In this document: piece by piece, positions 44,953 through 55,433 of the stretch
Position numbering within the stretch: position 1 is the first letter of the stretch
Layout of the letters: every line of letters starts with the position of its first letter
DNA from: Thiothrix sp. UBA5583
Lineage (GTDB): Bacteria > Pseudomonadota > Gammaproteobacteria > Thiotrichales > Thiotrichaceae
Direction: 5' to 3'
NCBI GenBank assembly: GCA_002425225.1
Contig: DILV01000030.1
Span: 62,001-126,000 of the forward strand
DNA length: 64,000 bases
Program-made: the position numbers and the translations under genes
Notes under the pieces: generated by a model
Databases searched by the model: none
Seen by the model: the letters and a program-made list of their open reading frames with translations, nothing else
What the model was told of the DNA's origin: nothing

Positions 44953-47385
44953 ATGAGTACAGCAGCGCCCGTACAGCCAGCCCCAACAGATTGTTTCCAT
45001 TGTGGTCAGCCGATTCCGGCGGGTGCTCATTATCCGCTGGTGGTGGACGGTCAGCCTCGTGAGATGTGTTGCACCGGCTGTCATGCTGTTGCCACTGCGA
45101 TTGTTGACAACAACCTTACCGATTATTACCGCTTCCGTACCACCATTGGTGACAAGCCGGAAGATTTGGTACCGGAAGCCTTGCGCAAGTTGCAGGTCTA
45201 CGACGCGCCGGAATTGCAGAAATCCTTTGTGCGCGATGCTGATGGCAATAGCCGCGAAGCCTCGCTGATTCTTGAAGGCATTGTCTGCGCCGCCTGTGTG
45301 TGGCTGAACGAGCATCACGTCAAGCAACTTGATGGGGTGCTGGATTTTCGCATCAACTATTCCACTCATCGCGCTACCCTGAAATGGGATAACAGCCGTA
45401 TCCGCCTCAGCGATGTGCTGAAATCCATTTCCGAGATTGGTTATCACGCCCATCCGTTTGACCCCGGTCGTCTTGAATCCCTGCAAAAAAAGGAAAAATC
45501 CGCTGCCCTCCGCCGTATTGCTGTTGCCGGTTTGGGGATGATGCAGGTGATGATGATTGCGGTTGCCATGTATATCGGCGCTGTTTCCGATATGGAGACC
45601 GGGATGCGCGACTTCCTGCGTTGGATCAGTCTGGTGATGACCACCCCAGTGGTGTTCTATTCGGCACGGGTATTTTTTACCTCTGCGTGGCGTGATGTGC
45701 GGCGCGGGCGTTTCGGCATGGATGTGCCAGTGTCAATTGGGATTGCGATTGCTTTCTGTGCAAGCGTTTGGGCAACCCTGATGGGTGGTGGTGAAGTCTA
45801 CTTCGATTCCGTCACCATGTTCACTTTCTTTCTGTTGACCGGACGCTATCTGGAAATGACCGCGCGGCACAAAGCCGGGCAGGTTGCCGAAGAACTGGTA
45901 CGGCTAATGCCTGCTACCGCTACCCGCTTACGCAATGGTGAACAGGAAGTTATCCCTGTTAGCCAGCTTGAACCCGGTGATGTCGTGTTGATCAAACCCG
46001 GTGAAGTTGTACCGGCAGATGGTGTGGTGATCGAAGGGGCGAGTAGCACCAACGAATCCTTACTGACGGGCGAAAGCCTGCCCTGCCACAAACACTTAGG
46101 TGACAATCTGGTAGGCGGCACGGTCAATATCGAAAGCCCGCTGACCATGCAAGTGGCAAAAGTGGGTGATAACACGGTGCTGGCGGCGATTATCCGTTTG
46201 CTGGAACGTGCCCAGGCTGAAAAACCCGAACTGGCTCGTCTGGCTGAAAAAGTTGCCTCACGTTTTGTGCCGCTGATCCTGTTGACTGCCGCTGCCGTGT
46301 TTCTCTGGTGGCATCAGCATCAACCCTCCGAAGCCTTCTGGATTGCACTCTCCGTATTGGTCATTACTTGCCCGTGTGCCTTCTCGCTGGCAACACCTAC
46401 TGCATTGACAGCAGCCACCGGCTTGCTCACCTCCAAAGGGGTGCTGACCACACGTGGTCATGCGCTGGAAACCCTGGCGCGGGTCAATCATGTGGTGCTG
46501 GACAAAACCGGCACACTTTCCCACGGTCATCTGGAAGTAGTTGAGTTCCAGGTATTGGGGGCGGCTGACAAGGCTTTCTGCCAGCAACTGGCAGCAGGGT
46601 TGGAAATGGCATCGGAACACCCGGTTGCCCATGCCATCCTGCGTCTGAGCGATGCCCCGCTCAGTCTGTCGGCACTGACGGCAGAATCCGGGCGTGGGGT
46701 GAAAGGCGCCTATCAGGACAAGCAATACCGTATTGGCACGGCTGCATTCGTGCAGGAACTGGTCGGTGCAGAACTGCCGACGACGCTGATGCAGGCAGAT
46801 GGACGCTCCCAAGTCTTTTTGGGCAGCAGCGATGGCTGGCTGGCGGTCATGGCACTGGCTGACCAGCTACGTGCGGAAGCAGGGCAAGCTATTGCGGAAC
46901 TGCAAGCCCTCGGTGTAGATGTCACCTTGCTGAGCGGCGATACCCCGACTGTTGCCAATGCCGTGGCTGCGCAACTGAAGATTCCCCATGCCTTGGGGGG
47001 GCAGTTGCCTGACGACAAACTGGCTTATCTGCGCGGGTTACAGCAACGCGGCATGACAGCGGCGATGGTCGGTGATGGGGTCAATGATGCGCCGGTTCTG
47101 GCTGGTGCGCCGGTTTCGATTGCGATGGGTAGCGGTTCGCAACTGGCGCAGGCCAGTGCCGATATGGTGTTGCTATCAGAAAACCTGCACCAGTTACCGT
47201 TCGCTATCCATACTGCACGGCGAATGCAGGCGATCATCAAGCAAAACTTTGTCTGGACTATCGCTTATAACCTGCTAGCTGTTCCGCTGGCAGCAACCGG
47301 CATGATTGCACCGTGGATGGCGGCTATTGGCATGTCAGCCAGCTCACTGGTGGTGGTCTTGAATTCATTACGCCTTAAACACTGA
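44953..47385 (+). CDS. ccoI: Copper-translocating P1B-type ATPase CcoI/FixI
   Basis: 810 residues. An N-terminal Cys-rich segment (CFHCGQPI and MCCTGCHAV) precedes an HMA-like domain (EGIVCAACVWLNEHH). The core has the CPCAFSLATPTAL metal-binding helix, DKTGTLSHGH with the phosphorylated Asp near residue 517, and GDGVNDAPVLA. The protein exports Cu for assembly of the cbb3 CuB centre. It begins 5 bp after fixH. Confidence 0.96.
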   Translation: MSTAAPVQPAPTDCFHCGQPIPAGAHYPLVVDGQPREMCCTGCHAVATAIVDNNLTDYYRFRTTIGDKPEDLVPEALRKLQVYDAPELQKSFVRDADGNSREASLILEGIVCAACVWLNEHHVKQLDGVLDFRINYSTHRATLKWDNSRIRLSDVLKSISEIGYHAHPFDPGRLESLQKKEKSAALRRIAVAGLGMMQVMMIAVAMYIGAVSDMETGMRDFLRWISLVMTTPVVFYSARVFFTSAWRDVRRGRFGMDVPVSIGIAIAFCASVWATLMGGGEVYFDSVTMFTFFLLTGRYLEMTARHKAGQVAEELVRLMPATATRLRNGEQEVIPVSQLEPGDVVLIKPGEVVPADGVVIEGASSTNESLLTGESLPCHKHLGDNLVGGTVNIESPLTMQVAKVGDNTVLAAIIRLLERAQAEKPELARLAEKVASRFVPLILLTAAAVFLWWHQHQPSEAFWIALSVLVITCPCAFSLATPTALTAATGLLTSKGVLTTRGHALETLARVNHVVLDKTGTLSHGHLEVVEFQVLGAADKAFCQQLAAGLEMASEHPVAHAILRLSDAPLSLSALTAESGRGVKGAYQDKQYRIGTAAFVQELVGAELPTTLMQADGRSQVFLGSSDGWLAVMALADQLRAEAGQAIAELQALGVDVTLLSGDTPTVANAVAAQLKIPHALGGQLPDDKLAYLRGLQQRGMTAAMVGDGVNDAPVLAGAPVSIAMGSGSQLAQASADMVLLSENLHQLPFAIHTARRMQAIIKQNFVWTIAYNLLAVPLAATGMIAPWMAAIGMSASSLVVVLNSLRLKH

Positions 47386-47434
47386 GTTTTTCCTCCTATA
47401 ATCAGGGTGTTCCTTTCATTGGGGATTTTAATTT

Positions 47435-47632
47435 ATGGATGCTCTTTATCTGCTGATTCCGATTGCGGTTGTGGTCATGATCGTCGTCGTCGTCGCGTTT
47501 ATCTATACGGTCAAAAGTGGGCAGTACGATGACCTGGAAGGCCCTGCACACCGCATTCTGATGGACGATGACGACCCCCGTATTCCAGGCCATAAGGAAA
47601 AGCAGGATAAGAAAATATCAGGTAGTGATTGA
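47435..47632 (+). CDS. ccoS: cbb3 oxidase maturation protein CcoS
   Basis: 65 residues. One N-terminal membrane helix (LLIPIAVVVMIVVVVAFIY) is followed by SGQYDDLEGPAHRILMDDD, the family signature, and a charged tail. CcoS is needed for heme/Cu insertion into CcoN. It closes the ccoGHIS group. Confidence 0.93.
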   Translation: MDALYLLIPIAVVVMIVVVVAFIYTVKSGQYDDLEGPAHRILMDDDDPRIPGHKEKQDKKISGSD

Positions 47633-47930
47633 TTGTGATTGATTAAGTAATGATTAAATAACGCTTGCAAGCCTATTTATACCGTTCATCCAGAGTGCAA
47701 CAAAATTATGAATATTTTTGCTGCACAATGCTGAAAGTGTTCTATTCTAAATTGCAAACGCAATGCTTAAATAGATAAATAGCCAACTGATTTGTCTTTT
47801 TTATCGGTAAATCAGGCGGGAGTATCCGGTAACGGATGACCGGTGGGGAAGCTGGACGTATATTAAAATTATGTTTCTATGCGGGATCCTTCGGCTGTAT
47901 GACGATTGATCAAGGAGAATAGGTAGTTAT
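47633..47930. promoter_or_regulatory. 298-bp intergenic region upstream of the LysR gene
   Basis: AT-rich and without a coding frame. It has near-direct GATTGATT/GATTAAGT/GATTAAAT blocks just after ccoS. ATTGCAAACGCAAT (47751-47764) is a dyad of the T-N11-A type that LysR proteins bind. CTGATTT/AAATCAG lies at 47787-47793/47809-47815, and ATCCG-GTAA-CGGAT (47824-47837) is a hairpin with a GNRA loop. I assign no known riboswitch. AAGGAG lies 13 bases before the LysR start. Confidence 0.4.
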
Positions 47931-48836
47931 ATGTCAGACAGAAGATTACAGGTCTTTCACGCAGTCGCCAGATTGTTAAGTTTTACTAAAGCTGCGGAAG
48001 TGTTGCACATGACGCAACCTGCCGTAACCTTTCAGATTCGTCAGTTGGAGGATCAGTTTGATACCCGTCTGTTTGACCGTACCCACAACCGTGTTTCCCT
48101 GACGGAAGCAGGCAGGGTTGTGTTTGAATATGCAGAAAAGATATTTGAGCTGTACGGTGAAATGGAAAATGCCATCCGCGAGATGACCAATGACATCAGC
48201 GGTTCTCTGACCATTGGTGCCAGTACCACCATCTCCGAATACATGCTGCCTGCCTTGCTGGGCGAGTTCAATTCCAGAAACCCCGATGTACGTTTGCGTT
48301 TGCGTGTTTCCAACACCGAAGGCATCGTGTCGATGGTGGAAAACAACGTCATTGACCTTGGCGTGGTAGAGGGACTCGTCAACAATAAAAACCTGTTGGT
48401 CGAGGTATGTCGCAAGGATGAGCTGGTATTGATTGTTCCTCCCCATCATGCGCTAGTTGGCAATACCAATGTCAAACTCAAGGATGTGATGAGCTACCCC
48501 TTCATCTGCCGTGAAGAGGGTTCAGGAACCCGTGAAGTCATTCTCGACTACATGTATGCCCTGGGTATGGACAAGCACGCCATGAATGCCTGTCTGGAGC
48601 TGGGTAGCCCTGAAGCGGTCAAGGGTGCAGTAGAAGCAGGCATGGGGGTCACTATTGTCTCACGAGCCAGTATCACCAAGGAACTCAAGCTGGGGTCGCT
48701 GGTTGCGATTCCGCTAGACCCGCCACTGTCGCGTGACTTCTCGTTTGTCCGCCAGCGTCAGAAATTCAAGGTGCGGGCGATGGAAGAACTGCTGGAGTTT
48801 GCCCGCAGTTATTGCGAAAGACACGCCAACGACTGA
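47931..48836 (+). CDS. LysR family transcriptional regulator
   Basis: 301 residues. The N-terminal winged HTH (LQVFHAVARLLSFTKAAEVLHMTQPAVTFQIRQLEDQ) is followed by the linker helix and a periplasmic-binding-protein-like effector domain (SGSLTIGASTTISEYMLP, EAVKGAVEAGMGVTIVSRA). It resembles the CysL/CbbR branch of the family. Its target is not visible: no divergent gene is present and the flanking operons run in the same direction, so the regulon could be elsewhere. Confidence 0.88.
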   Translation: MSDRRLQVFHAVARLLSFTKAAEVLHMTQPAVTFQIRQLEDQFDTRLFDRTHNRVSLTEAGRVVFEYAEKIFELYGEMENAIREMTNDISGSLTIGASTTISEYMLPALLGEFNSRNPDVRLRLRVSNTEGIVSMVENNVIDLGVVEGLVNNKNLLVEVCRKDELVLIVPPHHALVGNTNVKLKDVMSYPFICREEGSGTREVILDYMYALGMDKHAMNACLELGSPEAVKGAVEAGMGVTIVSRASITKELKLGSLVAIPLDPPLSRDFSFVRQRQKFKVRAMEELLEFARSYCERHAND

Positions 48837-48901
48837 TTTTGTTTGCCAAGCTGGTTCCCTGACTGCATCATTCCCCTTTTACACGTTATCAGGGAGCCAG
48901 T

Positions 48902-49300
48902 ATGTTACCCGGTCTGCCACCACAATCAGGCTCTGCCGAAGAAAAACGTCTGCGAAAACTCTACCGGGAACTAAACCCGCAGGATCAGGCAAGCCTGCTA
49001 CGGTTTGCCGAGTTCCTTGCAGCTTCGTCCAGCAACCCTGTTGAACCCATGACGGTATTTCCTGAGCCGGAAGCGATTGAGCGTCCGCAACAGGAAAGTG
49101 TGGTCAAGGCTATCAAGCGCCTGACAGCCACTTATCCCATGATTGAGCGTGACCGCCTGCTCAACGAAACTTCCAGCCTGATGACCGCGCATGTTATCCA
49201 CGGCAAGACCGCATCTGCTGTCATCGACGAGCTGGAAGCCATGTTCGAGCGTCACTACCTGGAGTTGAAAGCCAATTTCGAGGAAAGAAACCCCTTCTAG
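48902..49300 (+). CDS. Conserved hypothetical protein
   Basis: 132 residues, all helical by appearance. LRKLYRELNPQDQASLLRFAEFLA, then a Pro/Glu linker and LTATYPMIERDRLLNETSSLM and VIDELEAMFERHYLELK. Proteins with this layout occur in several gammaproteobacterial sulfur and nitrogen oxidisers; no function is known to me. AGGGAG precedes the ATG. It lies 65 bp after the LysR gene and is convergent with uvrB. Confidence 0.7.
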   Translation: MLPGLPPQSGSAEEKRLRKLYRELNPQDQASLLRFAEFLAASSSNPVEPMTVFPEPEAIERPQQESVVKAIKRLTATYPMIERDRLLNETSSLMTAHVIHGKTASAVIDELEAMFERHYLELKANFEERNPF

Positions 49301-49329
49301 CTTCCCCATTGTCAGGGAGGAACAAGAAG

Positions 49330-51354
49330 CTACTCCAGCCCAAACACCCGCGCCCGGATGTGGGCAATCTGATCCCGTGTTGCTGCTGCCTGCTCAAACT
49401 CCAGATTTCTGGCGTGCTGGAACATTTTTTCTTCCAGCTTCTTGATCTGTTTGAGCGCCTGATCCGGTGTCAGTGTGCGGTATTCAGCGGCCTCTTCCGC
49501 CACTTTCTTTTCGCCACGGGTTTTGCCCTTGCCTTTGGCAACATTGGCATACGCGCCTTCCATTACGTCGGCAATACGCTTGCGGATGGTTTGTGGCGTA
49601 ATTCCATGGGTCTCGTTATAGGTTGTCTGCTTTTCGCGGCGACGGTGTGTTTCATCCATTGCCTTGCGCATGGAATCGGTGATCTTGTCGGCGTAGAGGA
49701 TCGCTTTGCCCTCGGCGTTACGTGCTGCCCGCCCAATGGTTTGAATCAGCGAACGTTCGGAACGCAGAAATCCTTCTTTGTCAGCATCCAGGATTGCTAC
49801 CAATGACACTTCCGGTATATCCAGACCTTCACGCAACAGATTGATGCCAACCAGCACATCGAATTCGCCCTTGCGCAGGTCGCGGATAATTTCCACCCGT
49901 TCTACCGTGTCGATGTCGGAATGCAGGTAACGTACCTTGATGTCGTGTTCCATCAGGTAATCGGTCAGGTCTTCCGCCATGCGTTTGGTTAGGGTTGTGA
50001 CCAGCACACGCTCGTTGCGTTTGGCACGCTCGGTGATTTCCGACATGACATTATCGACTTGGGAAAGCACCGGGCGCACTTCGACTTCTGGGTCAACCAG
50101 CCCGGTGGGGCGTACCACCTGTTCGGCGATATTGTCGGAATGTTCCAGTTCGTAAGTGCCGGGTGTGGCAGAAACGTGAATGGCTTGCGGAATCAGGCGC
50201 TCGAATTCGTCAAAGCGCAGCGGGCGGTTGTCGAGGGCAGAGGGCAGGCGGAAGCCATAATCGACCAGCGTGGTCTTGCGCGAACGGTCGCCTTTGTACA
50301 TGCCGCCGAATTGTGGGATGGTGACGTGGGCTTCATCCACAAACACAATGGCATTGCGCGGCAGATAATCGAACAGGCATGGTGGTGGCGCTCCTGCCGG
50401 GCGTTTCGACAGGTAGCGCGAGTAGTTTTCAATGCCGGAGCAGTAGCCGGTTTCGACAATCATTTCGATGTCGTACTGGGTACGCTGTTCAAGACGTTGG
50501 GCTTCTACCAGTCGGTCGTTGTCACGCAAGGTCTGGAGGCGTTCCTTGAGTTCAGCCTTGATATGCTCGACCGCTTCCAGCAGCACTTCGCGCGGGGTAA
50601 CGTAGTGGGTTTTGGGGTAAACCGTCAAGCGTGGCACGCGCCGCAGTACTTCGCCAGTTAGTGGGTCGAAATAGCTGAGATTTTCGATTTCGTCGTCAAA
50701 CAATTCAATGCGGATGGCTTCCTTGTCGGATTCCGCCGGGTGGATGTCGATGATTTCACCACGTACCCGGAATGTGCCGCGCTTGAGATCAAGGTCGTTG
50801 CGTTCGTACTGCATTTCCGCCAGCCGCCGCAGCACGGTACGCTGGTCAATGCGGTCGCCGCGCCCTAGGATCAGCAACATTTTCAAATAGGATTCAGGGT
50901 CGCCCAAGCCGTAGATGGACGACACCGTGGCGATGATGATGACATCCTTGCGCTCGAACAGGTTGCGGGTGGCTGACAGGCGCATTTGCTCGATGTGGTC
51001 GTTGATGGAAGCATCCTTTTCGATGTACACATCCTTGGATGGTACATAGGCTTCCGGCTGGTAATAGTCGTAATAGGAAACGAAGTATTCCACCGCGTTC
51101 TGCGGGAAGAACTCTTTCATTTCGCCATACAGTTGCGCTGCTAACGTCTTGTTGTGGGCAAGGATAATCGCCGGGCGTTGGGTCTGCTGGATGATGTTTG
51201 CCATCGTGAAGGTCTTGCCCGAACCGGTTACGCCGAGCAAAGTCTGATGTAACAGCCCGTCATGCAAGCCGCCCACCAGTGAGTGGATGGCTTCTGGTTG
51301 ATCACCGGCAGGCTGATAGCTGGCATGAAGCTGGAAGTGGTTTTCTGTCGTCAT
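49330..51354 (-). CDS. uvrB: UvrABC system protein B
   Basis: 674 residues from the ATG at 51354, matching the E. coli length; the frame is open 48 bases further. [15 protein letters not shown] (Walker A), [16 protein letters not shown] with the DNA-clamping beta-hairpin, [26 protein letters not shown] and a C-terminal UvrC-binding coiled coil ([22 protein letters not shown]) are all present. It verifies damage in nucleotide excision repair. Divergent from the transglycosylase gene. Confidence 0.97.
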   Translation of the reverse strand: MTTENHFQLHASYQPAGDQPEAIHSLVGGLHDGLLHQTLLGVTGSGKTFTMANIIQQTQRPAIILAHNKTLAAQLYGEMKEFFPQNAVEYFVSYYDYYQPEAYVPSKDVYIEKDASINDHIEQMRLSATRNLFERKDVIIIATVSSIYGLGDPESYLKMLLILGRGDRIDQRTVLRRLAEMQYERNDLDLKRGTFRVRGEIIDIHPAESDKEAIRIELFDDEIENLSYFDPLTGEVLRRVPRLTVYPKTHYVTPREVLLEAVEHIKAELKERLQTLRDNDRLVEAQRLEQRTQYDIEMIVETGYCSGIENYSRYLSKRPAGAPPPCLFDYLPRNAIVFVDEAHVTIPQFGGMYKGDRSRKTTLVDYGFRLPSALDNRPLRFDEFERLIPQAIHVSATPGTYELEHSDNIAEQVVRPTGLVDPEVEVRPVLSQVDNVMSEITERAKRNERVLVTTLTKRMAEDLTDYLMEHDIKVRYLHSDIDTVERVEIIRDLRKGEFDVLVGINLLREGLDIPEVSLVAILDADKEGFLRSERSLIQTIGRAARNAEGKAILYADKITDSMRKAMDETHRRREKQTTYNETHGITPQTIRKRIADVMEGAYANVAKGKGKTRGEKKVAEEAAEYRTLTPDQALKQIKKLEEKMFQHARNLEFEQAAATRDQIAHIRARVFGLE

Positions 51355-51413
51355 GCCGCAGATTGTAGACCTATACTCAGCAGGTCGGAAATGGCTATTC
51401 AAGAAGGAATGTT

Positions 51414-52595
51414 ATGCACAAAGCGCTGATCCTGCTATGCCTTGGCGGGGCAATGTTCACTACCACGGTACAGGCTGGTTGCGCCTCGCCTGCTTTTGCA
51501 GGCTGGCTGGCAGATTTCAAGGCGGAAGCCGTGGCTGGCGGCATCAAGCCTGCGGTGCTGGACAAGGCACTGGCAGGTCTAACCCCCGATTCTACTGTGG
51601 TCAATCGTGATCGTTCCCAACAGACCTTCGCGCTGGATTTCCTCACGTTCGCCGCTAAAAAGGTCAATGCCGGGCGCTTGGGGCAGGGCAAGGCGCAAAT
51701 CAAAAAACAAGCCGCCTTGCTGGGCAAGATTGAGCGCGAATACGGTGTGCCTGCCGAAGCGTTGACCGCTTTGTGGGGGCTGGAAAGTGATTTCGGTGTG
51801 GTAACGGGTGATTTTTCCACGATCCGCTCACTGCTGACATTGGCACACGATTGCCGCCGCCCCGACATGTTCCGCAAGGAACTGTTGGCAGCCTTGAGTC
51901 TGGTGCAGAAAGGTGATTTGACCCCGGCAAAAATGCGGGGTGCATGGGCTGGGGAAATCGGGCAATTGCAGTTTCTGGTGTCGCGCTACGATCAATTCGC
52001 CGTGGATTTTGACGGTGACGGACACCGCGACCTGATCCATTCCAGTGCGGATGCGCTGGCTTCCGGTGCACGGATGTTGCGTGATGCAGGCTGGCAAGCC
52101 GGTGAACCCTGGCTAAAAGAGGTCAAGGTTCCGGCAAAAATGGACTGGATGCAGGCACGGCTGGACAACAAGCTTCCATTGGAAGACTGGGCTGCACAAG
52201 GTGTGACTGATGCTGATGGTAGCCCGCTCAGCGGCAGTGGTTCGGCGGCTCTGTTATTGCCAATGGGCAGAAATGGCCCGGCATTTCTGGCATATCCCAA
52301 TTTCGATGCGTTTTTGGCGTGGAATGAGTCGACGGTTTATTCCCTGACAGCCGCGTATTTTGCCAGCCGTTTGGCAGGTGCGCCCGCCTTGCGTTCCGGT
52401 AATGCACCCGTGCGCGGGCTTAGCATGAGTGAAACCAGACAGTTGCAAGCCAAATTGCAGGCGCAAGGCTACCCGATTACCAAGGTCGACGGTTTTATTG
52501 GTGAGGAAACCCGTCACGCGGTACGCCAGGTACAGCAAAAACTTGGTTTGCCAGCCGATGGCTACCCCGATAGTGAATTGCTGGCACGTTTGTAA
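51414..52595 (+). CDS. Lytic murein transglycosylase (MltB family)
   Basis: 393 residues with a signal peptide (cleavage after VQA near residue 20) and no lipobox in the usual place. WLADFKAEAVAGGI, ALWGLESDFGVVTGDF with the catalytic Glu, WAGEIGQLQFLVSRY and FDGDGHRDLIHSSADALAS form the MltB fold. The last ~60 residues are a peptidoglycan-binding domain (LQAKLQAQGYPITKVDGFIG). It cleaves glycan strands in the periplasm. Confidence 0.92.
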   Translation: MHKALILLCLGGAMFTTTVQAGCASPAFAGWLADFKAEAVAGGIKPAVLDKALAGLTPDSTVVNRDRSQQTFALDFLTFAAKKVNAGRLGQGKAQIKKQAALLGKIEREYGVPAEALTALWGLESDFGVVTGDFSTIRSLLTLAHDCRRPDMFRKELLAALSLVQKGDLTPAKMRGAWAGEIGQLQFLVSRYDQFAVDFDGDGHRDLIHSSADALASGARMLRDAGWQAGEPWLKEVKVPAKMDWMQARLDNKLPLEDWAAQGVTDADGSPLSGSGSAALLLPMGRNGPAFLAYPNFDAFLAWNESTVYSLTAAYFASRLAGAPALRSGNAPVRGLSMSETRQLQAKLQAQGYPITKVDGFIGEETRHAVRQVQQKLGLPADGYPDSELLARL

Positions 52596-52604
52596 TGCAG
52601 TAAC

Positions 52605-53819
52605 ATGACAGCCCTTGAAAAATTGGACACGGTTGGTTCTTCAGTGGATATACAACTTGCGCAGCGCATCGGGCGCGTCAAACCCTCTCCGACACTGGCT
52701 ATTACGGCTTTGGCAGCCCAACTCAAGGCGTCGGGTCGTGACATTATTGGCCTAGGCGCGGGTGAACCCGATTTCGATACACCAGAACACATCAAGCAGG
52801 CAGGTATCGAAGCCATTCAGAAAGGCGAAACCCGTTATACCGCCGTTGATGGTACGCCTAAACTGAAGCAAGCCATTATCAACAAGTTCAAGCGCGAAAA
52901 CGGTTTTGAGTTTGGTGCAAAACAGATTCTGGTATCGTGCGGTGGCAAGCAAAGTTTTTACAATTTGTGCCAGGCTTTGCTGAGTGCGGGCGATGAAGTC
53001 ATTATTCCTGCGCCTTATTGGGTGTCTTACCCTGACATGGTGCTGCTGGCAGATGGTGTGCCGGTAATTGTAGCAGCGGGTCAAGCGGAACATTTCAAAC
53101 TGTCACCAGAAAAGCTGGAAGCAGCGATTACCCCGAAGACCAGACTGTTTGTGATCAACAGCCCATCCAACCCTACTGGCGTGGCGTACACGCTGGAGGA
53201 ACTGGCAGCTTTGGGCGAAGTGTTGCGCCGCCATCCGCAGGTACTGATTGCGACCGACGACATGTATGAACATGTGCTGTTTGAAGGACGCAAATTCGTC
53301 AATATTTTGAACGCCTGCCCGGATTTGTATGAGCGTACCATCGTGCTGAACGGGGTTTCCAAGGCCTATTCCATGACCGGCTGGCGTATCGGTTATGCAG
53401 GTGGCCCGGAAAAACTGATCCAGGCCATGAGCATGGTGCAGTCACAAAGTACCTCCAACCCGACCTCGATTTCGCAGTATGCCGCCGCCGTGGCATTGGA
53501 TGGCGACCAGAGTTTCATTCAGACAATGGTGGATGCCTTTGAACAGCGTCATGCCTTTGTGCTGAAGGCGTTTAATGCGATGGATGGGGTGGAATGCCTG
53601 CCTGCTGACGGTACGTTCTACAGCTTCCCGAATGTGGAAGGCATGATCAAACGGTTGGGGTTGGCGAATGATACGGAGCTGGCAAGCTACTTGCTGGACA
53701 AGGTAGGGGTGGCGGTTGTGCCGGGTTCAGCATTCGGGCTGGATGGGCATTTCCGTATTTCATTTGCCACCAGCATGGCAAATCTGGAGAACGCGCTGGG
53801 GCGGATTGCTTCGGTCTGA
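52605..53819 (+). CDS. Pyridoxal-phosphate aminotransferase, aspartate type (class I)
   Basis: 404 residues. IIGLGAGEPDFDTPEHIKQA, KGETRYTAVDGTPKLK, INSPSNPTGVAY, and LNGVSKAYSMTGWRIGYAGG with the PLP-binding Lys mark a type Ib aspartate/prephenate aminotransferase. Specificity among Asp, aromatic amino acids and prephenate cannot be decided by eye. It begins 9 bp after the transglycosylase gene. Confidence 0.92.
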   Translation: MTALEKLDTVGSSVDIQLAQRIGRVKPSPTLAITALAAQLKASGRDIIGLGAGEPDFDTPEHIKQAGIEAIQKGETRYTAVDGTPKLKQAIINKFKRENGFEFGAKQILVSCGGKQSFYNLCQALLSAGDEVIIPAPYWVSYPDMVLLADGVPVIVAAGQAEHFKLSPEKLEAAITPKTRLFVINSPSNPTGVAYTLEELAALGEVLRRHPQVLIATDDMYEHVLFEGRKFVNILNACPDLYERTIVLNGVSKAYSMTGWRIGYAGGPEKLIQAMSMVQSQSTSNPTSISQYAAAVALDGDQSFIQTMVDAFEQRHAFVLKAFNAMDGVECLPADGTFYSFPNVEGMIKRLGLANDTELASYLLDKVGVAVVPGSAFGLDGHFRISFATSMANLENALGRIASV

Positions 53820-53833
53820 TTCTGTTTGCTGAC

Positions 53834-53861
53834 GGTGGGGCGCAGTGCCCGTGTCCCCACC
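53834..53861. terminator. Stem-loop between convergent aminotransferase and miaB genes
   Basis: GGTGGGG (53834-53840) and CCCCACC (53855-53861) pair around a 14-nt loop. There is no T-run, but the position between two convergent stops suggests a shared terminator. Confidence 0.35.
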
Positions 53862-53881
53862 ACCAGTTCATTTGCCGGTTG

Positions 53882-55246
53882 TTACACTGGCAGCATTTTC
53901 ATTCGTTCATCATCACTTTCCACTGCCACCACTGTGCCACGTAGTGAGTTAGGCAAGGCTTCGCTGATCCGAATATCTACAAACTTGCCGATCAGGCGCG
54001 GATGCCCGTCAAAATTCACCACCCGGTTGTTTTCTGTGCGACCCGCCAGTTGTTTTGGGTCTTTTTTGGAGAGGCGTTCCACCAGTACCCGTTGTACCGT
54101 GCCGATCATGGCGCGGCTGATGGCATTAGCTTGGGCGAGAATACGGGCTTGCAGGTGTTGCAGGCGGGCTTTTTTTACGTCCAGTGATACATCATCTGGC
54201 AGGCTGGCAGCCGGAGTGCCGGGGCGGGCGCTGTAAACAAAGCTGAAACTGTGATCGAAACCTATATCATCAATCAGTTTCATGGTGTCGGCGAAATCCT
54301 GTTCGGTTTCACCTGGGAAGCCAATAATGAAGTCGGATGACAGGCTGATGCCGGGGCGGATGGCACGCAGTCTGCGGATTTTTGCTTTGTATTCCAGTGC
54401 CATGTGATTGCGCTTCATGGCAGCAAGGATGCGGTCGGAACCGCTTTGTACCGGCAGATGCAGGTGGTTGACCAGTTCCGGCACGTCGGCGTAAGCCTGA
54501 ATCAGACTATCGCTGAATTCGTTGGGGTGCGAGGTGGTGTAGCGGATGCGGTCGATGCCATCAATGGCGGCAATGTAAGTGATTAGCAGGGCAAGGTCGG
54601 CAATCGAGCCGTCATGCATTTTGCCCCGGTAAGCATTCACGTTTTGCCCCAACAAGTTGACTTCACGCACACCTTGGACTGCCAGTTGTACCACTTCGGT
54701 AATCACATCATCAAAGGGGCGGGATATTTCTTCGCCACGGGTGTAAGGAACCACACAGAAGGTACAATATTTGCTGCATCCTTCCATCACCGACACGAAC
54801 GCGGTTGGACCTTCGGCACGCGGTTCCGGCAGGTTGTCGAACTTTTCGATTTCAGGGAAGGAAACATCCACGACAGGCGTGTGTTCGCTGCTGACTTTGC
54901 GGATCATGTCAGGCAGGCGGTGCAGGGTTTGTGGGCCGAACACCACATCCACTACCGGAGCGCGTTCACGCAGGGCTTCACCTTCTTGACTGGCTACGCA
55001 GCCGCCAACCCCAATCACGATATGGGGGCGGCGTTCCTTGATCTGTTTCCAGCGTCCCAGTTGCGAGAAAACCTTTTCCTGGGCTTTTTCGCGGATTGAG
55101 CAGGTGTTCATCAGCAGTACATCCGCTTGTTCCGGGTCGTCAGTCAGTTCCAGACCTTGTGCGTGGTGGAGTACGTCCAGCATTTTGGCGGAATCGTACT
55201 CGTTCATCTGGCATCCGTGGGTTTCGATAAAGATTTTGCCTGGCAT
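53882..55246 (-). CDS. miaB: tRNA-2-methylthio-N6-dimethylallyladenosine synthase
   Basis: 454 residues. [17 protein letters not shown] with the first auxiliary-cluster Cys, NTCSIREKA and [11 protein letters not shown] with the other two, then the radical-SAM motif [15 protein letters not shown], and a C-terminal TRAM domain ([27 protein letters not shown]). It methylthiolates i6A37 of tRNAs reading UNN codons. Confidence 0.96.
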   Translation of the reverse strand: MPGKIFIETHGCQMNEYDSAKMLDVLHHAQGLELTDDPEQADVLLMNTCSIREKAQEKVFSQLGRWKQIKERRPHIVIGVGGCVASQEGEALRERAPVVDVVFGPQTLHRLPDMIRKVSSEHTPVVDVSFPEIEKFDNLPEPRAEGPTAFVSVMEGCSKYCTFCVVPYTRGEEISRPFDDVITEVVQLAVQGVREVNLLGQNVNAYRGKMHDGSIADLALLITYIAAIDGIDRIRYTTSHPNEFSDSLIQAYADVPELVNHLHLPVQSGSDRILAAMKRNHMALEYKAKIRRLRAIRPGISLSSDFIIGFPGETEQDFADTMKLIDDIGFDHSFSFVYSARPGTPAASLPDDVSLDVKKARLQHLQARILAQANAISRAMIGTVQRVLVERLSKKDPKQLAGRTENNRVVNFDGHPRLIGKFVDIRISEALPNSLRGTVVAVESDDERMKMLPV

Positions 55247-55433
55247 CGTGTCCGTCGTGATCAGCGTTGAAACGCGCTATTATCCTTGCTCTGTAGCAGG
55301 CACACAACTGACAAATGTTAAGGTTATTCGCAGTTCGTGTGCTGCTGGGTAGTCAGTTTTGGGAAAATAGGTCTACACTAGGAAAAACGTTATATCTATT
55401 GTGTAAAAATCAGGTTTAGATTGCGGAGGTAGT

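Noticed and set aside
47821-47850. Riboswitch-like hairpin with GNRA loop before the LysR gene
   Set aside because: It does not fit the conserved cores of cyclic-di-GMP, cobalamin, SAM or TPP riboswitches that I could check by eye; kept only as an unassigned structure.
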